Part shown: piece after piece, positions 17,586 through 25,554 of the stretch
Numbering within the stretch: position 1 is the first letter of the stretch
Layout: each line of letters opens with the position of its first letter
Source: Dorea formicigenerans
GTDB taxonomy: Bacteria > Bacillota > Clostridia > Lachnospirales > Lachnospiraceae
Direction: 5' to 3'
Assembly: GCF_025150245.1 (NCBI RefSeq)
Contig: NZ_CP102279.1
Location: 1,733,423-1,797,422 of the forward strand
Length of the DNA: 64,000 bases
Program-made: the position numbers and the translations under genes
The notes under the pieces: model-generated
The model's input: the letters and a program-made list of their open reading frames with translations, nothing else
The model's database searches: none
Told to the model about the DNA's origin: nothing

Positions 17586-18895
17586 ACTTTCTCCTTTTTT
17601 AAGGTCACATAAATTGCAAAAATCGGGAAACTTTCAATGCGAAACTCTCCATCTATTGATTCTACCATCATCCTGAGATTGCGAAGTCCGCCCTTTTCTT
17701 CTATTTTCTGTTTGGGTATCTCTCCATCATTGTGCAGACATACCTGCACATCTTCTCCGGAATTGTCTATTTCAATGTAAAGATAATGTCCTCCGGCATG
17801 CTTGATCATATTATTCAGGCTTTCTCTTAAAAGTGCATATATAACCCGCTGTTCTTTTTCTGTCTGTGGAAGCTCTCCTTCAAAAATAATTTCCACATCC
17901 ATTAAATCTGCAATTTTTTTCAATTCCTCAAATGACTTCTTGTTTTCTTTTTCTCCTGCCTCATAAGTCATCGAATTTACAACATATTTCCACATTGCAA
18001 GAAGTTCCTTGCGCCTCTTGGAATTCTCAGGTTCTTCCAGATAAGTCCGAAGTGCAAGAAGAACGCGTCCGAGATCATCATGTACTTTCATCTTTGCTTC
18101 CAACATTTCTTTCTGCCGCGTAACGGTTTCTACTTCTTCATTAAATTTCATGAGCCTTCTATTGATATCATTCAACTTAGTATTTCTATCCTTCAGCTCC
18201 CGATTCAGCTGGTACTGCTCTGCGATATCGTATGCTATAATTTCCTGATACGAAGTATCTTTCATGGACACTTCTTTTTTCAAAAAGTTCCATACTTTTG
18301 TGTCTGAAAATCGAAGAATCAAAGACGGCTCATTCCTTATGACTTCTGCTTTCTCTGAAGTTTGAATGTTCTGTAAATCTTCCCAGAAATCATTCGCATT
18401 CATAATCTCTGTTTGAAATAAATATCCGCAAATCTCATTCATTTGTATGTTTACCAGAATTGGCTGTCCCTCCATAGATGCATAGCAGATTCCATCCATT
18501 CTTGCATCGAGTGTTTCCTTTACAGACCGAGCCGTCAGATATTCCGGAGTATTTTTTTCTTTTTTCCATAGTAAATATTCTACTCCATACAAAAGTGCAA
18601 GTAGTAAAACACCATATGAAAATGGTATCTTTTCAAGAATTCTACCTGGCACAGATTCAGTCATATGTCCACCTCTTGCAAGATCAGCAAGTCCTTGCAT
18701 TAATATTGTTGAAAAAATGAGTATACCGACTGCCAGTGACAACAAGTACCATCTTCTTTTTCTTTCAATCATATTCAAAAAGGCAGAAATTTCCCAAATT
18801 GTAATTATAGTAATAATGATTCCCAATATAATCTGACTTTCTTTTGACAATTCAGTAAATGAACGTTTCATAATATCCATGATTACTGTTTTCAT
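17573..18895 (-). CDS. Sensor histidine kinase, NarX/DesK-like catalytic part
   Basis: A 440-residue kinase. Three membrane helices (about 22-41, 51-70, 93-110) are followed by a PAS-like segment (about 125-225), a coiled coil (about 230-268) and a DHp helix with the phosphorylatable His272 in KVHDDLGR, the HPK7-type motif. The ATPase domain has an N box at [11 protein letters not shown] (about 358-367), a G1-like HNDGEIP and GGLRNL at 402-407. The ATG overlaps the stop of the 7TM receptor gene in ATGA. It overlaps the response regulator at its 3' end. Confidence 0.92.
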   Translation of the reverse strand: MKTVIMDIMKRSFTELSKESQIILGIIITIITIWEISAFLNMIERKRRWYLLSLAVGILIFSTILMQGLADLARGGHMTESVPGRILEKIPFSYGVLLLALLYGVEYLLWKKEKNTPEYLTARSVKETLDARMDGICYASMEGQPILVNIQMNEICGYLFQTEIMNANDFWEDLQNIQTSEKAEVIRNEPSLILRFSDTKVWNFLKKEVSMKDTSYQEIIAYDIAEQYQLNRELKDRNTKLNDINRRLMKFNEEVETVTRQKEMLEAKMKVHDDLGRVLLALRTYLEEPENSKRRKELLAMWKYVVNSMTYEAGEKENKKSFEELKKIADLMDVEIIFEGELPQTEKEQRVIYALLRESLNNMIKHAGGHYLYIEIDNSGEDVQVCLHNDGEIPKQKIEEKGGLRNLRMMVESIDGEFRIESFPIFAIYVTLKKEKVWRK

Positions 18896-20562
18896 GAAAC
18901 ACCACCTCCTAAAAGCGGTAATGTTCCCCGGATATATAACGTATCTTCTTCCGAAAATGTCTCAAAGGTTCCATTACATTTTTCAAATTTTTTCTGTATT
19001 TCCAATAAATTCCGGGTACTTTTTACCCGGTCAAGTTCTATTTTTATTGAAAGAACATCTTTCATATCCAGCAGAACCATTACTGCTCTTGTTTTTTGAA
19101 GGACACTCTCTATAATCTTTTCAAAAGACTCATATACCAAAATTGCATCTTTTCCGTAAAGGAATCCTTCTCCTTTTTTCTCTCCATAAGCCTTGATTCC
19201 ATATAACCGCATATATTCCAATGATTCAGATAATGCAAGCCATAATTCTCCAACATTCAAGACTCCTGACTGCCTGGACATAATCAACAGATTTGAACAC
19301 CGTTTTATATATACATTCAAAACTCCTCCATAGCAAAGTTTCTCTCTAATGTCCTGATCATTCTGCTCTAAGGAATTCAAAAGCTCATTTAATTCCTTTA
19401 GCTGCGGTGACACCTCTCTGGCAATTTCATTATATAACTGATTCTTTTCTTCCACCTTGATTTTCTTTTCAGATAATCTGATTGCTCCCTCCAGCATGGC
19501 ATTTTCTTCAACCAGAACATCTCCAACATCTTCAAGATTTCTATTTAATTTCAAAATATCCGAAATATCTTTGTACCAAAATCCCCACCCTCCGCTGACT
19601 TCATGACTTCTTAATATTGTCTGTTCGTCAGATAAAAGAACGGTTTTTCTTTTTGCAGTTATAACCTGCTCCTTCTTTACTGGCAGACATTTCTCTGAAG
19701 AATAAAAGATATTCCCTTCAAAATCCATAAGCCCACCGCCAGCCGACGAAACTTGCCACAAATCCATGTAGCTATCATTAGACGGAAGAAGTCGGGCTAA
19801 AATCAGACATTCCATAAACGCCGGAAAAATAAAACAAATTACTTCTGCCATTTTGTATAATGAAGGGAAAAGCCCCTTGGGACTTAATATATATATAATT
19901 GTGTACACTCCCCCGATTCCTAATGGAATCATCGGAATCCAGATTTTTCGGCGATTTTGTGAAAACGCACATCTGGAAAATGTGATCACCAGGATCATGG
20001 CACAGAATATCACGATCCAGCCAATTGCCAGAATATATAAAAATCCCCTTGTGTATTCCATTCCCCAATTCTGTATTCCATCTGGAAAACGAAAAGCAAG
20101 CTGATGAAAATCATTAGTCATAATTCCGCCTATCAAAATGAACGCCGGAATGTAAAGTATTCTCCACTTTCGCTCTAATTGATAATGATACGGTTTTCCA
20201 ATATATAAAACTGCAAAAAACATCCATAGTACCGCAAGTGTCTGCGGAACATAATATAAATACCAGGCATATCGTGCATATACACTTCCACTTGGTAAAA
20301 AATCAAATTTTATCGTCCTTACTGCCATCAAAAATAACATCAAAGCAGCGACTCCACTTAAAAATTTACATTCCTCATTCTGCAAAAGTCTGCGTCTCAC
20401 CTGACTGATCCAAATAAATAAAGCTGATGTATAAAGCAAAAAAATAATAATATTACAGGAATATCCCGGAATTACATTGAACAAAACACGAACCGGTCCA
20501 CTCATAATAATCAAAAATATACATACCCAGTCCAAGAAAATTGTCTTTTTTATTTTCCTCAA
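18892..20562 (-). CDS. 7TM receptor with degenerate kinase-like C-terminus
   Basis: About 556 residues. The open frame extends 56 codons further upstream, but that part lies in a palindromic element. GGAGGAGAGGTAT precedes a TTG at 20562, giving RKIKKTIFLDWVC after the initiator, which I take as the start. Seven or eight membrane helices (to about residue 275) match the N-terminal 7TM domain found on some histidine kinases. A cytoplasmic PAS-like segment, a coiled coil (EENAMLEGAIRLSEKKIKVEEK) and a C-terminal region follow. That region lacks a clear His box, N box or glycine boxes. It probably works as a receptor partner of the kinase encoded next. Confidence 0.8.
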   Translation of the reverse strand: MRKIKKTIFLDWVCIFLIIMSGPVRVLFNVIPGYSCNIIIFLLYTSALFIWISQVRRRLLQNEECKFLSGVAALMLFLMAVRTIKFDFLPSGSVYARYAWYLYYVPQTLAVLWMFFAVLYIGKPYHYQLERKWRILYIPAFILIGGIMTNDFHQLAFRFPDGIQNWGMEYTRGFLYILAIGWIVIFCAMILVITFSRCAFSQNRRKIWIPMIPLGIGGVYTIIYILSPKGLFPSLYKMAEVICFIFPAFMECLILARLLPSNDSYMDLWQVSSAGGGLMDFEGNIFYSSEKCLPVKKEQVITAKRKTVLLSDEQTILRSHEVSGGWGFWYKDISDILKLNRNLEDVGDVLVEENAMLEGAIRLSEKKIKVEEKNQLYNEIAREVSPQLKELNELLNSLEQNDQDIREKLCYGGVLNVYIKRCSNLLIMSRQSGVLNVGELWLALSESLEYMRLYGIKAYGEKKGEGFLYGKDAILVYESFEKIIESVLQKTRAVMVLLDMKDVLSIKIELDRVKSTRNLLEIQKKFEKCNGTFETFSEEDTLYIRGTLPLLGGGVS

Positions 20563-20585
20563 ATACCTCTCCTCCACCTGCAGTT

Positions 20586-20769
20586 CAAGAATGCCTCGGC
20601 ATTCTTGCTGCGAGGTGCGCGTCATGCAATTGCATGACATACTTCTACTGCGCACCTCTGCAATCCTGCCGGAGGCTATATCAGCTGGGGGATTGACTCC
20701 CACCACTGATACCAGCTTGTTTCTCACCACCTATAGAGGTGGGAGTCATCTCCCAGCTGATATAACCTC
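20586..20769. repeat. Compound palindromic element, possible transposon-derived (MITE or IS200/IS605-type end)
   Basis: Three nested structures lie in 184 bp. The first is a perfect 10-bp hairpin with a 2-nt loop at 20586-20607. The second is a 9-bp stem GAGGTGCGC/GCGCACCTC (20612-20620, 20650-20658) enclosing an 18-bp perfect palindrome (20621-20638). The third is a 32-33-bp inverted repeat (20672-20704, 20738-20769), about 90 percent matched, around a CCACCT/AGGTGG hairpin. It overlaps the extended N-terminal frame of the 7TM gene but not its TTG start. Origin from a mobile element is inference. Confidence 0.55.
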
Positions 20770-20810
20770 TTTTCTTTCATTGTATCGAAGATAGTATGAA
20801 TTTGCAATGC

Positions 20811-20847
20811 AAAAGGGCACCCCTTTCTTCAAAAAGGGACACCCTTA
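20811..20847 (-). terminator. Nested palindrome, probable second pnp terminator
   Basis: AAGGG/CCCTT (20813-20817, 20842-20846) encloses CCCTTT/AAAGGG (20821-20826, 20833-20838). On the minus strand it ends in CCCTTTTGC. It lies downstream of the pnp stop. Confidence 0.5.
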
Positions 20848-20855
20848 ATCCATGA

Positions 20856-20892
20856 TGGGGACGTAGCATTTTAACATTTTACTACGTCCCCA
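20856..20892. terminator. Perfect 11-bp hairpin after pnp
   Basis: TGGGGACGTAG (20856-20866) pairs with CTACGTCCCCA (20882-20892) around a 15-nt AT-rich loop. It starts 14 bp after the pnp stop. There is no strong U-tract, so it may be a 3' stability hairpin or a REP-like repeat that helps termination together with the next palindrome. Confidence 0.5.
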
Positions 20893-20905
20893 ATTTACAA
20901 TTTTT

Positions 20906-22993
20906 TTATTCTGCTACGTCTTTCATGCTGAATGAGAATCTTCCCATCTTATCTTTTCCAAGGCATACAACTTTCACTGTATCGCCAAGTGTCAGGACGT
21001 CTTCTACATGATTCACTCTTTCTTTTGAAATTTTAGAAATGTGTACCATTCCTTCTTTACCTGGTGCAAACTCAACGAATGCTCCAAACTCTTTGATGCT
21101 GATGACTTTTCCTTCCAGAACCTGTCCGGCCTCAAAGTCAGTAACGATTGTATAAATGAGCTTTCTTGCCTGCTCCATTCCTGTTGCGTCTGTTCCGCAG
21201 ATAGATACTGCACCATCGTCTGTAATATCAATCTTCACACCTGTCTGCTCAATGATCGCATTGATTGTCTTTCCTCTCTGACCGACAACATCACCGATCT
21301 TCTGAGGATCGATCTGCATCTGGATAATCTTAGGTGCGTATTCTCCGACCTCAGCTCTTGGCTCATTGATTGCTTTGGACATAACCTCATCCATGATGTA
21401 AAGTCTTGCTTTTCTTGTCTTTGCAATTGCCTCTTCAATGATGGCTCTTGTCAATCCGTGAATCTTGATATCCATCTGGATAGCTGTGATACCTTCATGT
21501 GTTCCGGCTACCTTGAAGTCCATATCTCCGAAGAAGTCTTCCAGTCCCTGGATATCTGTCAGTACAAGGTAATCATCATCAGTATCACCTGTTACAAGTC
21601 CACAGGAGATTCCTGCTACTGCAGATTTGATTGGTACACCTGCTGCCATCAGAGCCATAGAAGATGCACATACACTTGCCTGTGATGTGGATCCATTGGA
21701 CTCAAATGTCTCAGATACTGTACGAATCGCATATGGGAAATCTGCCTCACTTGGAAGTACTGGTACAAGTGCACGCTCAGCCAACGCTCCATGTCCAATC
21801 TCACGGCGTCCCGGTCCTCTGGAAGGTCTTGTCTCGCCTACAGAGTATGATGGGAAATTATAGTGGTGCATATATCTCTTTGTTGTCTCTGCCTCGTCAA
21901 GTCCGTCTAATCTCTGCGCCTCAGATAACGGAGCCAGTGTACAGATATCACAGATTTGTGTCTGTCCACGAGTAAACATTGCAGAACCATGAACTCTAGG
22001 AATCAGGTCTACCTCTGCTGCCAGTGGTCTGATCTGATCGATCTGTCTTCCATCTGGACGCTTGTGGTCTTTTAAGATCATCTTACGAACAGTCTTCTTC
22101 TGGTACTGATATACAGCATCCGGAAGAATTGCAAGCCACTCTTCATTGTCTGCAAATGCTTCTTCTAACTTTTCTGTAACAACACGAATATTTTCTTCTC
22201 TAGTCTGCTTGTCATCCGTAAATACAGCTTCTTCCATCTCTTCTGGAGTTACCACTTCTTTCATAGCTGCAAATAACTCTTCCGGTACAGCAAAGCTCTC
22301 ATATGAGTGCTTTGGCTTTCCACACTCAGCTACGATTGTATCAATGAATTTGATCACTTCCTGGTTCACTTCGTGAGCCTTGAAGATTGCATCGATCATC
22401 TGCTGCTCCGGCACTTCATTGGCACCGGCCTCGATCATGATAACTTTCTCTCTTGTAGATGCAACAGTCAGGGCAAGATCTGATACAGCTTTCTGCTCTG
22501 CAGTCGGATTGATCACAAACTCGCCATCAACAAGTCCAACTTGTGTTGTTGAGATTGGTCCATCAAATGGAATATCTGAAATTGTTGTTGCAATTGCAGC
22601 ACCAAGCATAGCTGTAAGCTCCGGTGAGCAGTCCTGATCTACAGATAATACCAGATTCTCCAGTGTTACATCGTTACGATAATCTTTCGGGAACAGCGGA
22701 CGCATCGGACGGTCGATAACACGATCTGTCAGAACTGCATTCTCAGATGCCTTTCCCTCTCGTTTATTAAATCCTCCCGGAATCTTTCCTACAGCGTACA
22801 TTCTCTCATTGTACTCTACACTTAATGGGAAGAAATCAATTCCTTCTCTCGGCTTTTCAGATGCAGTTGCCGTACACAGAACAGTCGTATCACCGTAATG
22901 CATCAGAACAGCACCATTTGCCTGCTTTGCAACTCTGTCTACATCTACGCGAAGAGTTCTTCCAGCCAGTTCCATCTCAAACTTTTTGTACAT
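20906..22993 (-). CDS. pnp: Polyribonucleotide nucleotidyltransferase (PNPase)
   Basis: A 3'-5' phosphorolytic exoribonuclease, 695 residues from the ATG at 22993. That ATG follows GGAGAACACT and gives MYKKFEMELAGRTLRVD. An upstream in-frame start adds 12 unlikely residues. Two RNase PH domains are seen (first: VLMHYGDTTVLCTA, IPGGFNKREGKASE; second: MFTRGQTQICDICTL, SFSVGETRPSRGPG in altered form). A helical linker, a KH domain (IGDVVGQRGKTINAII) and an S1 domain (GKVISIKEFGAFVEFAPGK) complete the standard architecture. It follows rpsO as in most Firmicutes but has its own promoter and a long structured leader. Confidence 0.97.
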   Translation of the reverse strand: MYKKFEMELAGRTLRVDVDRVAKQANGAVLMHYGDTTVLCTATASEKPREGIDFFPLSVEYNERMYAVGKIPGGFNKREGKASENAVLTDRVIDRPMRPLFPKDYRNDVTLENLVLSVDQDCSPELTAMLGAAIATTISDIPFDGPISTTQVGLVDGEFVINPTAEQKAVSDLALTVASTREKVIMIEAGANEVPEQQMIDAIFKAHEVNQEVIKFIDTIVAECGKPKHSYESFAVPEELFAAMKEVVTPEEMEEAVFTDDKQTREENIRVVTEKLEEAFADNEEWLAILPDAVYQYQKKTVRKMILKDHKRPDGRQIDQIRPLAAEVDLIPRVHGSAMFTRGQTQICDICTLAPLSEAQRLDGLDEAETTKRYMHHYNFPSYSVGETRPSRGPGRREIGHGALAERALVPVLPSEADFPYAIRTVSETFESNGSTSQASVCASSMALMAAGVPIKSAVAGISCGLVTGDTDDDYLVLTDIQGLEDFFGDMDFKVAGTHEGITAIQMDIKIHGLTRAIIEEAIAKTRKARLYIMDEVMSKAINEPRAEVGEYAPKIIQMQIDPQKIGDVVGQRGKTINAIIEQTGVKIDITDDGAVSICGTDATGMEQARKLIYTIVTDFEAGQVLEGKVISIKEFGAFVEFAPGKEGMVHISKISKERVNHVEDVLTLGDTVKVVCLGKDKMGRFSFSMKDVAE

Positions 22994-23196
22994 AGTGTTC
23001 TCCTTTTTCTCTATTACTCTTGAACTCACGGGATACCATATGAAAATCCCACGCTCTCGTATTCTCTCACTTTTGGTATCTCATGTATTATTCATCGGCC
23101 GGGGAACACCGAAACTACTGAAAAATGTACTTTTTCATCGAAGCAAATACCCTTTTCAGTGGTCTCGGAGTGTTATCCCCGTCCACAATCTTTAAT
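22994..23196 (-). promoter_or_regulatory. Structured pnp 5' leader
   Basis: The leader, about 200 nt long, has two stem-loops. The large one pairs 23101-23124 with 23153-23180 (GGGG/CCCC, AACAC/GTGTT, CCGA/TCGG, then an 11-bp near-perfect stem) around a 28-nt loop. The second brings GATACC at 23032-23037 against GGTATC at 23075-23080, close to the ribosome binding site. Long double-stranded leaders on pnp are cut by RNase III and autoregulated in Escherichia coli. Whether that applies here is inference. Confidence 0.5.
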
Positions 23197-23226
23197 ATTA
23201 TAACATACATATATAAAATGTGCCAT
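23197..23226 (-). promoter_or_regulatory. Sigma-A promoter of pnp
   Basis: Minus strand ATGGCA (23221-23226), 18 bp, TATAAT (23197-23202). It lies between the rpsO terminator and the structured pnp leader. Confidence 0.6.
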
Positions 23227-23295
23227 ATAAAAATTTATATTACATGGTGTCGGCTTTTTGGCTTTTTTATATTATAAAATGCAATTTCCTACTAT

Positions 23296-23328
23296 AGAAA
23301 AAGAGACGTCCATAAAATGAACGTCTCT
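23296..23328 (-). terminator. rpsO terminator
   Basis: 8-bp stem AGAGACGT/ACGTCTCT followed on the minus strand by CTTTTTC, 14 bp after the rpsO stop. It separates rpsO from pnp. Confidence 0.85.
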
Positions 23329-23341
23329 AAACATAACTGAA

Positions 23342-23608
23342 TTATTTTCTCAGTCCAAGCTTCTCGATCAGTGCACGATATCTCTCGATATCTGTCTTCT
23401 TAAGGTATGCAAGAAGTCCTCTTCTCTGTCCTACCATCTTAAGAAGTCCTCTTCTTGAGTGGTGATCTTTCGGGTTAGCTTTGAAATGATCTGTAAGATC
23501 ATTGATTCTAGCTGTCAGGATAGCAATCTGTACTTCCGGTGATCCTGTATCCCCTGCTGTTCTACCATATTCTGCAATAATCTGTTCTTTCTGCTCTTTT
23601 GTTACCAT
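23342..23608 (-). CDS. rpsO: 30S ribosomal protein S15
   Basis: An 88-residue primary 16S rRNA-binding protein of the small-subunit platform. The sequence shows the typical [30 protein letters not shown] and [11 protein letters not shown]. Length is exactly as expected. The ATG follows AAGGAGGAACCACAAC. It has its own promoter, a structured leader and a terminator, so it is monocistronic, although its order next to pnp is conserved. Confidence 0.98.
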   Translation of the reverse strand: MVTKEQKEQIIAEYGRTAGDTGSPEVQIAILTARINDLTDHFKANPKDHHSRRGLLKMVGQRRGLLAYLKKTDIERYRALIEKLGLRK

Positions 23609-23695
23609 GTTGTGGTTCCTCCTTAAATTCTTATATATCGCCTGGCATTAAGTAACGGTTGGAGAATCCAATTACCGAACACCGGCTAACTCACT
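23609..23695 (-). promoter_or_regulatory. rpsO leader, possible S15 autoregulatory element
   Basis: About 87 nt between promoter and start. A stem-loop pairs GTAA (23652-23655) with TTAC (23672-23675) and TTGGA with TCCAA inside it, with two unpaired Gs on one side. S15 represses its own mRNA through different leader structures in several bacterial groups, so this is a candidate for the same control. Confidence 0.4.
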
Positions 23696-23700
23696 CGACT

Positions 23701-23729
23701 AATATATCATATCTGTCTCGTATTGTAAA
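23701..23729 (-). promoter_or_regulatory. Sigma-A promoter of rpsO
   Basis: Minus strand TTTACA (23724-23729), 17 bp, TATATT (23701-23706), immediately downstream of the ribF stop. Confidence 0.7.
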
Positions 23730-23740
23730 GTACTATTTTT

Positions 23741-24637
23741 CTAGATTTGAAAATACTGTCTGCCACTGGCGATATCTTTATCCACGCGTGCTTTCAGTTC
23801 TTCTTTACTTTCAAATTTCTGCTCCGGTCTGACGAACTCAATCAGTTCCACCATAACTTCTTTTCCATAAGCATCTGCTTCATAATCAAATAAAAATGTC
23901 TCAAGCCACACTTTTTCTTCGTTGGATACTGTCGGTCTGACTCCCACATTTGCAATACCATTATATCCATAACCGTCCATATACGCCCGGCACAGATACA
24001 CGCCTCTCGGCGGTATAATCTTGCGCTTCGGCCATGCAATATTCATCGTTGGAAATCCAAGTGTTCTTCCAAGTTTATGTCCATGCTCTACCGTGCCGCA
24101 GATTCCATAAGAATAACCCAGAAGTCTGCCGACCAGATCCATGTTTCCGGTTCCCAGTATCTTCTTTGTGTAGGTACTGCTGATAATATGATTCTCATAC
24201 CGTATCTTTTCCAGAACGATCAGACGGTATCCATATCTTTCCTGATACTGGGCAAGCATATAGATATCTCCTTCTTTATTATAGCCAAACTGGAAATCTG
24301 TACCTACTACTACATAAGCTGCATGAAATGTTCCGATGATAATATTCCGGATAAAATCCTCAGCTCTCATCTGACGGATTTCATCTGTAAATGGACAGTC
24401 GACCAGATAATCCACCTCATCCTCCAGATGAATCTGCCGTTCCTGCGGAAGCATCAATAGCGCCGGTGAATCCATATCGAACGCACATACTACACTATCT
24501 ACATCATCTTTGTCCTGCAGTTTTTTCACTGTGTCAACGAGCGTCATATGCCCTTTATGAAGTCCGTCAAACTTTCCAAATGTCACTGCTGTCTTTCTGG
24601 CATTGTCATAATGCTCAAGACCTCTGATATACTGCAT
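23741..24637 (-). CDS. ribF: Bifunctional riboflavin kinase / FAD synthetase
   Basis: Converts riboflavin to FMN and then FAD. The 298 residues start with the FAD synthetase nucleotidyltransferase domain (GKFDGLHKGH at about 22-31; VVGTDFQFGYNKEG; ISSTYTKK). The riboflavin kinase domain follows (about 175-298: GHKLGRTLGFPTMN, PPRGVY, GIANVGVRPT). The length is normal. The ATG abuts the truB stop and uses GAGGAAAAATAG, part of which lies inside truB. It is the last gene of the rimP-nusA-infB operon, as in many Clostridia. Confidence 0.95.
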   Translation of the reverse strand: MQYIRGLEHYDNARKTAVTFGKFDGLHKGHMTLVDTVKKLQDKDDVDSVVCAFDMDSPALLMLPQERQIHLEDEVDYLVDCPFTDEIRQMRAEDFIRNIIIGTFHAAYVVVGTDFQFGYNKEGDIYMLAQYQERYGYRLIVLEKIRYENHIISSTYTKKILGTGNMDLVGRLLGYSYGICGTVEHGHKLGRTLGFPTMNIAWPKRKIIPPRGVYLCRAYMDGYGYNGIANVGVRPTVSNEEKVWLETFLFDYEADAYGKEVMVELIEFVRPEQKFESKEELKARVDKDIASGRQYFQI

Positions 24638-25552
24638 CTATTTTTCCTCTTTTATATAAAACATTTTCCGTATCCGGTACTCACGTTCTTTCTCGTGATA
24701 CTGATACACCCCAATAAAATCTTCTACATCATCATATACCCTGACATACGCTTCGTCCAGAATATTTTCATCTTTCCGGACATCTCTGTCTTTGATCCCA
24801 TTACCATTATACGCAAGTCTCGCCGCTTCTCCCGACACAATAATGCTCGGATAATCTGCGAACATTTGATCAATTGGAATCAGTATTTCTGACAGTCTGT
24901 CTTCTTTCTTTAATACCTCGATCTGTGCAAGTGTCAGACTGTCCTTTATCTCAAATCTGCTTACCTTTGTTCTTGTAAGCTTTTCCATACATGCACCACA
25001 TCCAAGCTTCTGCCCGATATCGTGGCACAGTGTACGGATATATGTTCCTTTTGAGCAATGAACCTTCATTGTCACCCGTGGCAATGCTATACTTAGGATT
25101 TCAATATCGAAAATCTGTACCCGTCTTGCCGCACGCTCTACAATCTTGCCTTCTCTGGCAAGCTCATAAAGCTTCTTGCCGTTGATTTTAAGCGCGGAAT
25201 ACATAGGTGGAACCTGATTGTAATCCCCCACAAAATCTAAAACTGCAGCCCGGACCTGTTCTTCTGTAAGCTCGTCTGTCTCACTGCTTTTTAGTATCTG
25301 TCCGGTTGTATCCTGGGTATCTGTCTCCACACCCAGAAGCATCACAGCCTCATAGACTTTGTCTTTATCTGTCAGCATATCGCACAATTTTGTTGCACGT
25401 CCCAGACATACAGGCAGCACACCGACCGCATCCGGATCCAATGTGCCTGTGTGACCAATTTTCTTCTGTCCCACAATTCCACGAAGCTTTGCAACCACAT
25501 CATGAGAAGTAAATCCCTGCTCTTTATATACATTTATAACTCCGTGTATCAT
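24638..25552 (-). CDS. truB: tRNA pseudouridine(55) synthase
   Basis: Makes pseudouridine at position 55 of the T arm in most tRNAs. The protein has 304 residues. The catalytic Asp39 lies in HTGTLDPDAVGVLP. Other family motifs are YEAVMLLGVETDTQD, QVPPMYSALKINGKKLYELAR and CSKGTYIRTLCHDIG. A C-terminal domain of about 60 residues is present. It sits between nrnA (2 bp upstream) and ribF (directly abutting), so it belongs to the translation operon. Confidence 0.96.
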   Translation of the reverse strand: MIHGVINVYKEQGFTSHDVVAKLRGIVGQKKIGHTGTLDPDAVGVLPVCLGRATKLCDMLTDKDKVYEAVMLLGVETDTQDTTGQILKSSETDELTEEQVRAAVLDFVGDYNQVPPMYSALKINGKKLYELAREGKIVERAARRVQIFDIEILSIALPRVTMKVHCSKGTYIRTLCHDIGQKLGCGACMEKLTRTKVSRFEIKDSLTLAQIEVLKKEDRLSEILIPIDQMFADYPSIIVSGEAARLAYNGNGIKDRDVRKDENILDEAYVRVYDDVEDFIGVYQYHEKEREYRIRKMFYIKEEK

Positions 25553-25554
25553 GC

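Noticed and set aside
21041-21685. Plus-strand frame of 214 codons opposite pnp
   Set aside because: Antisense to a highly conserved gene, with Cys/Ser-rich random composition and no start signal.
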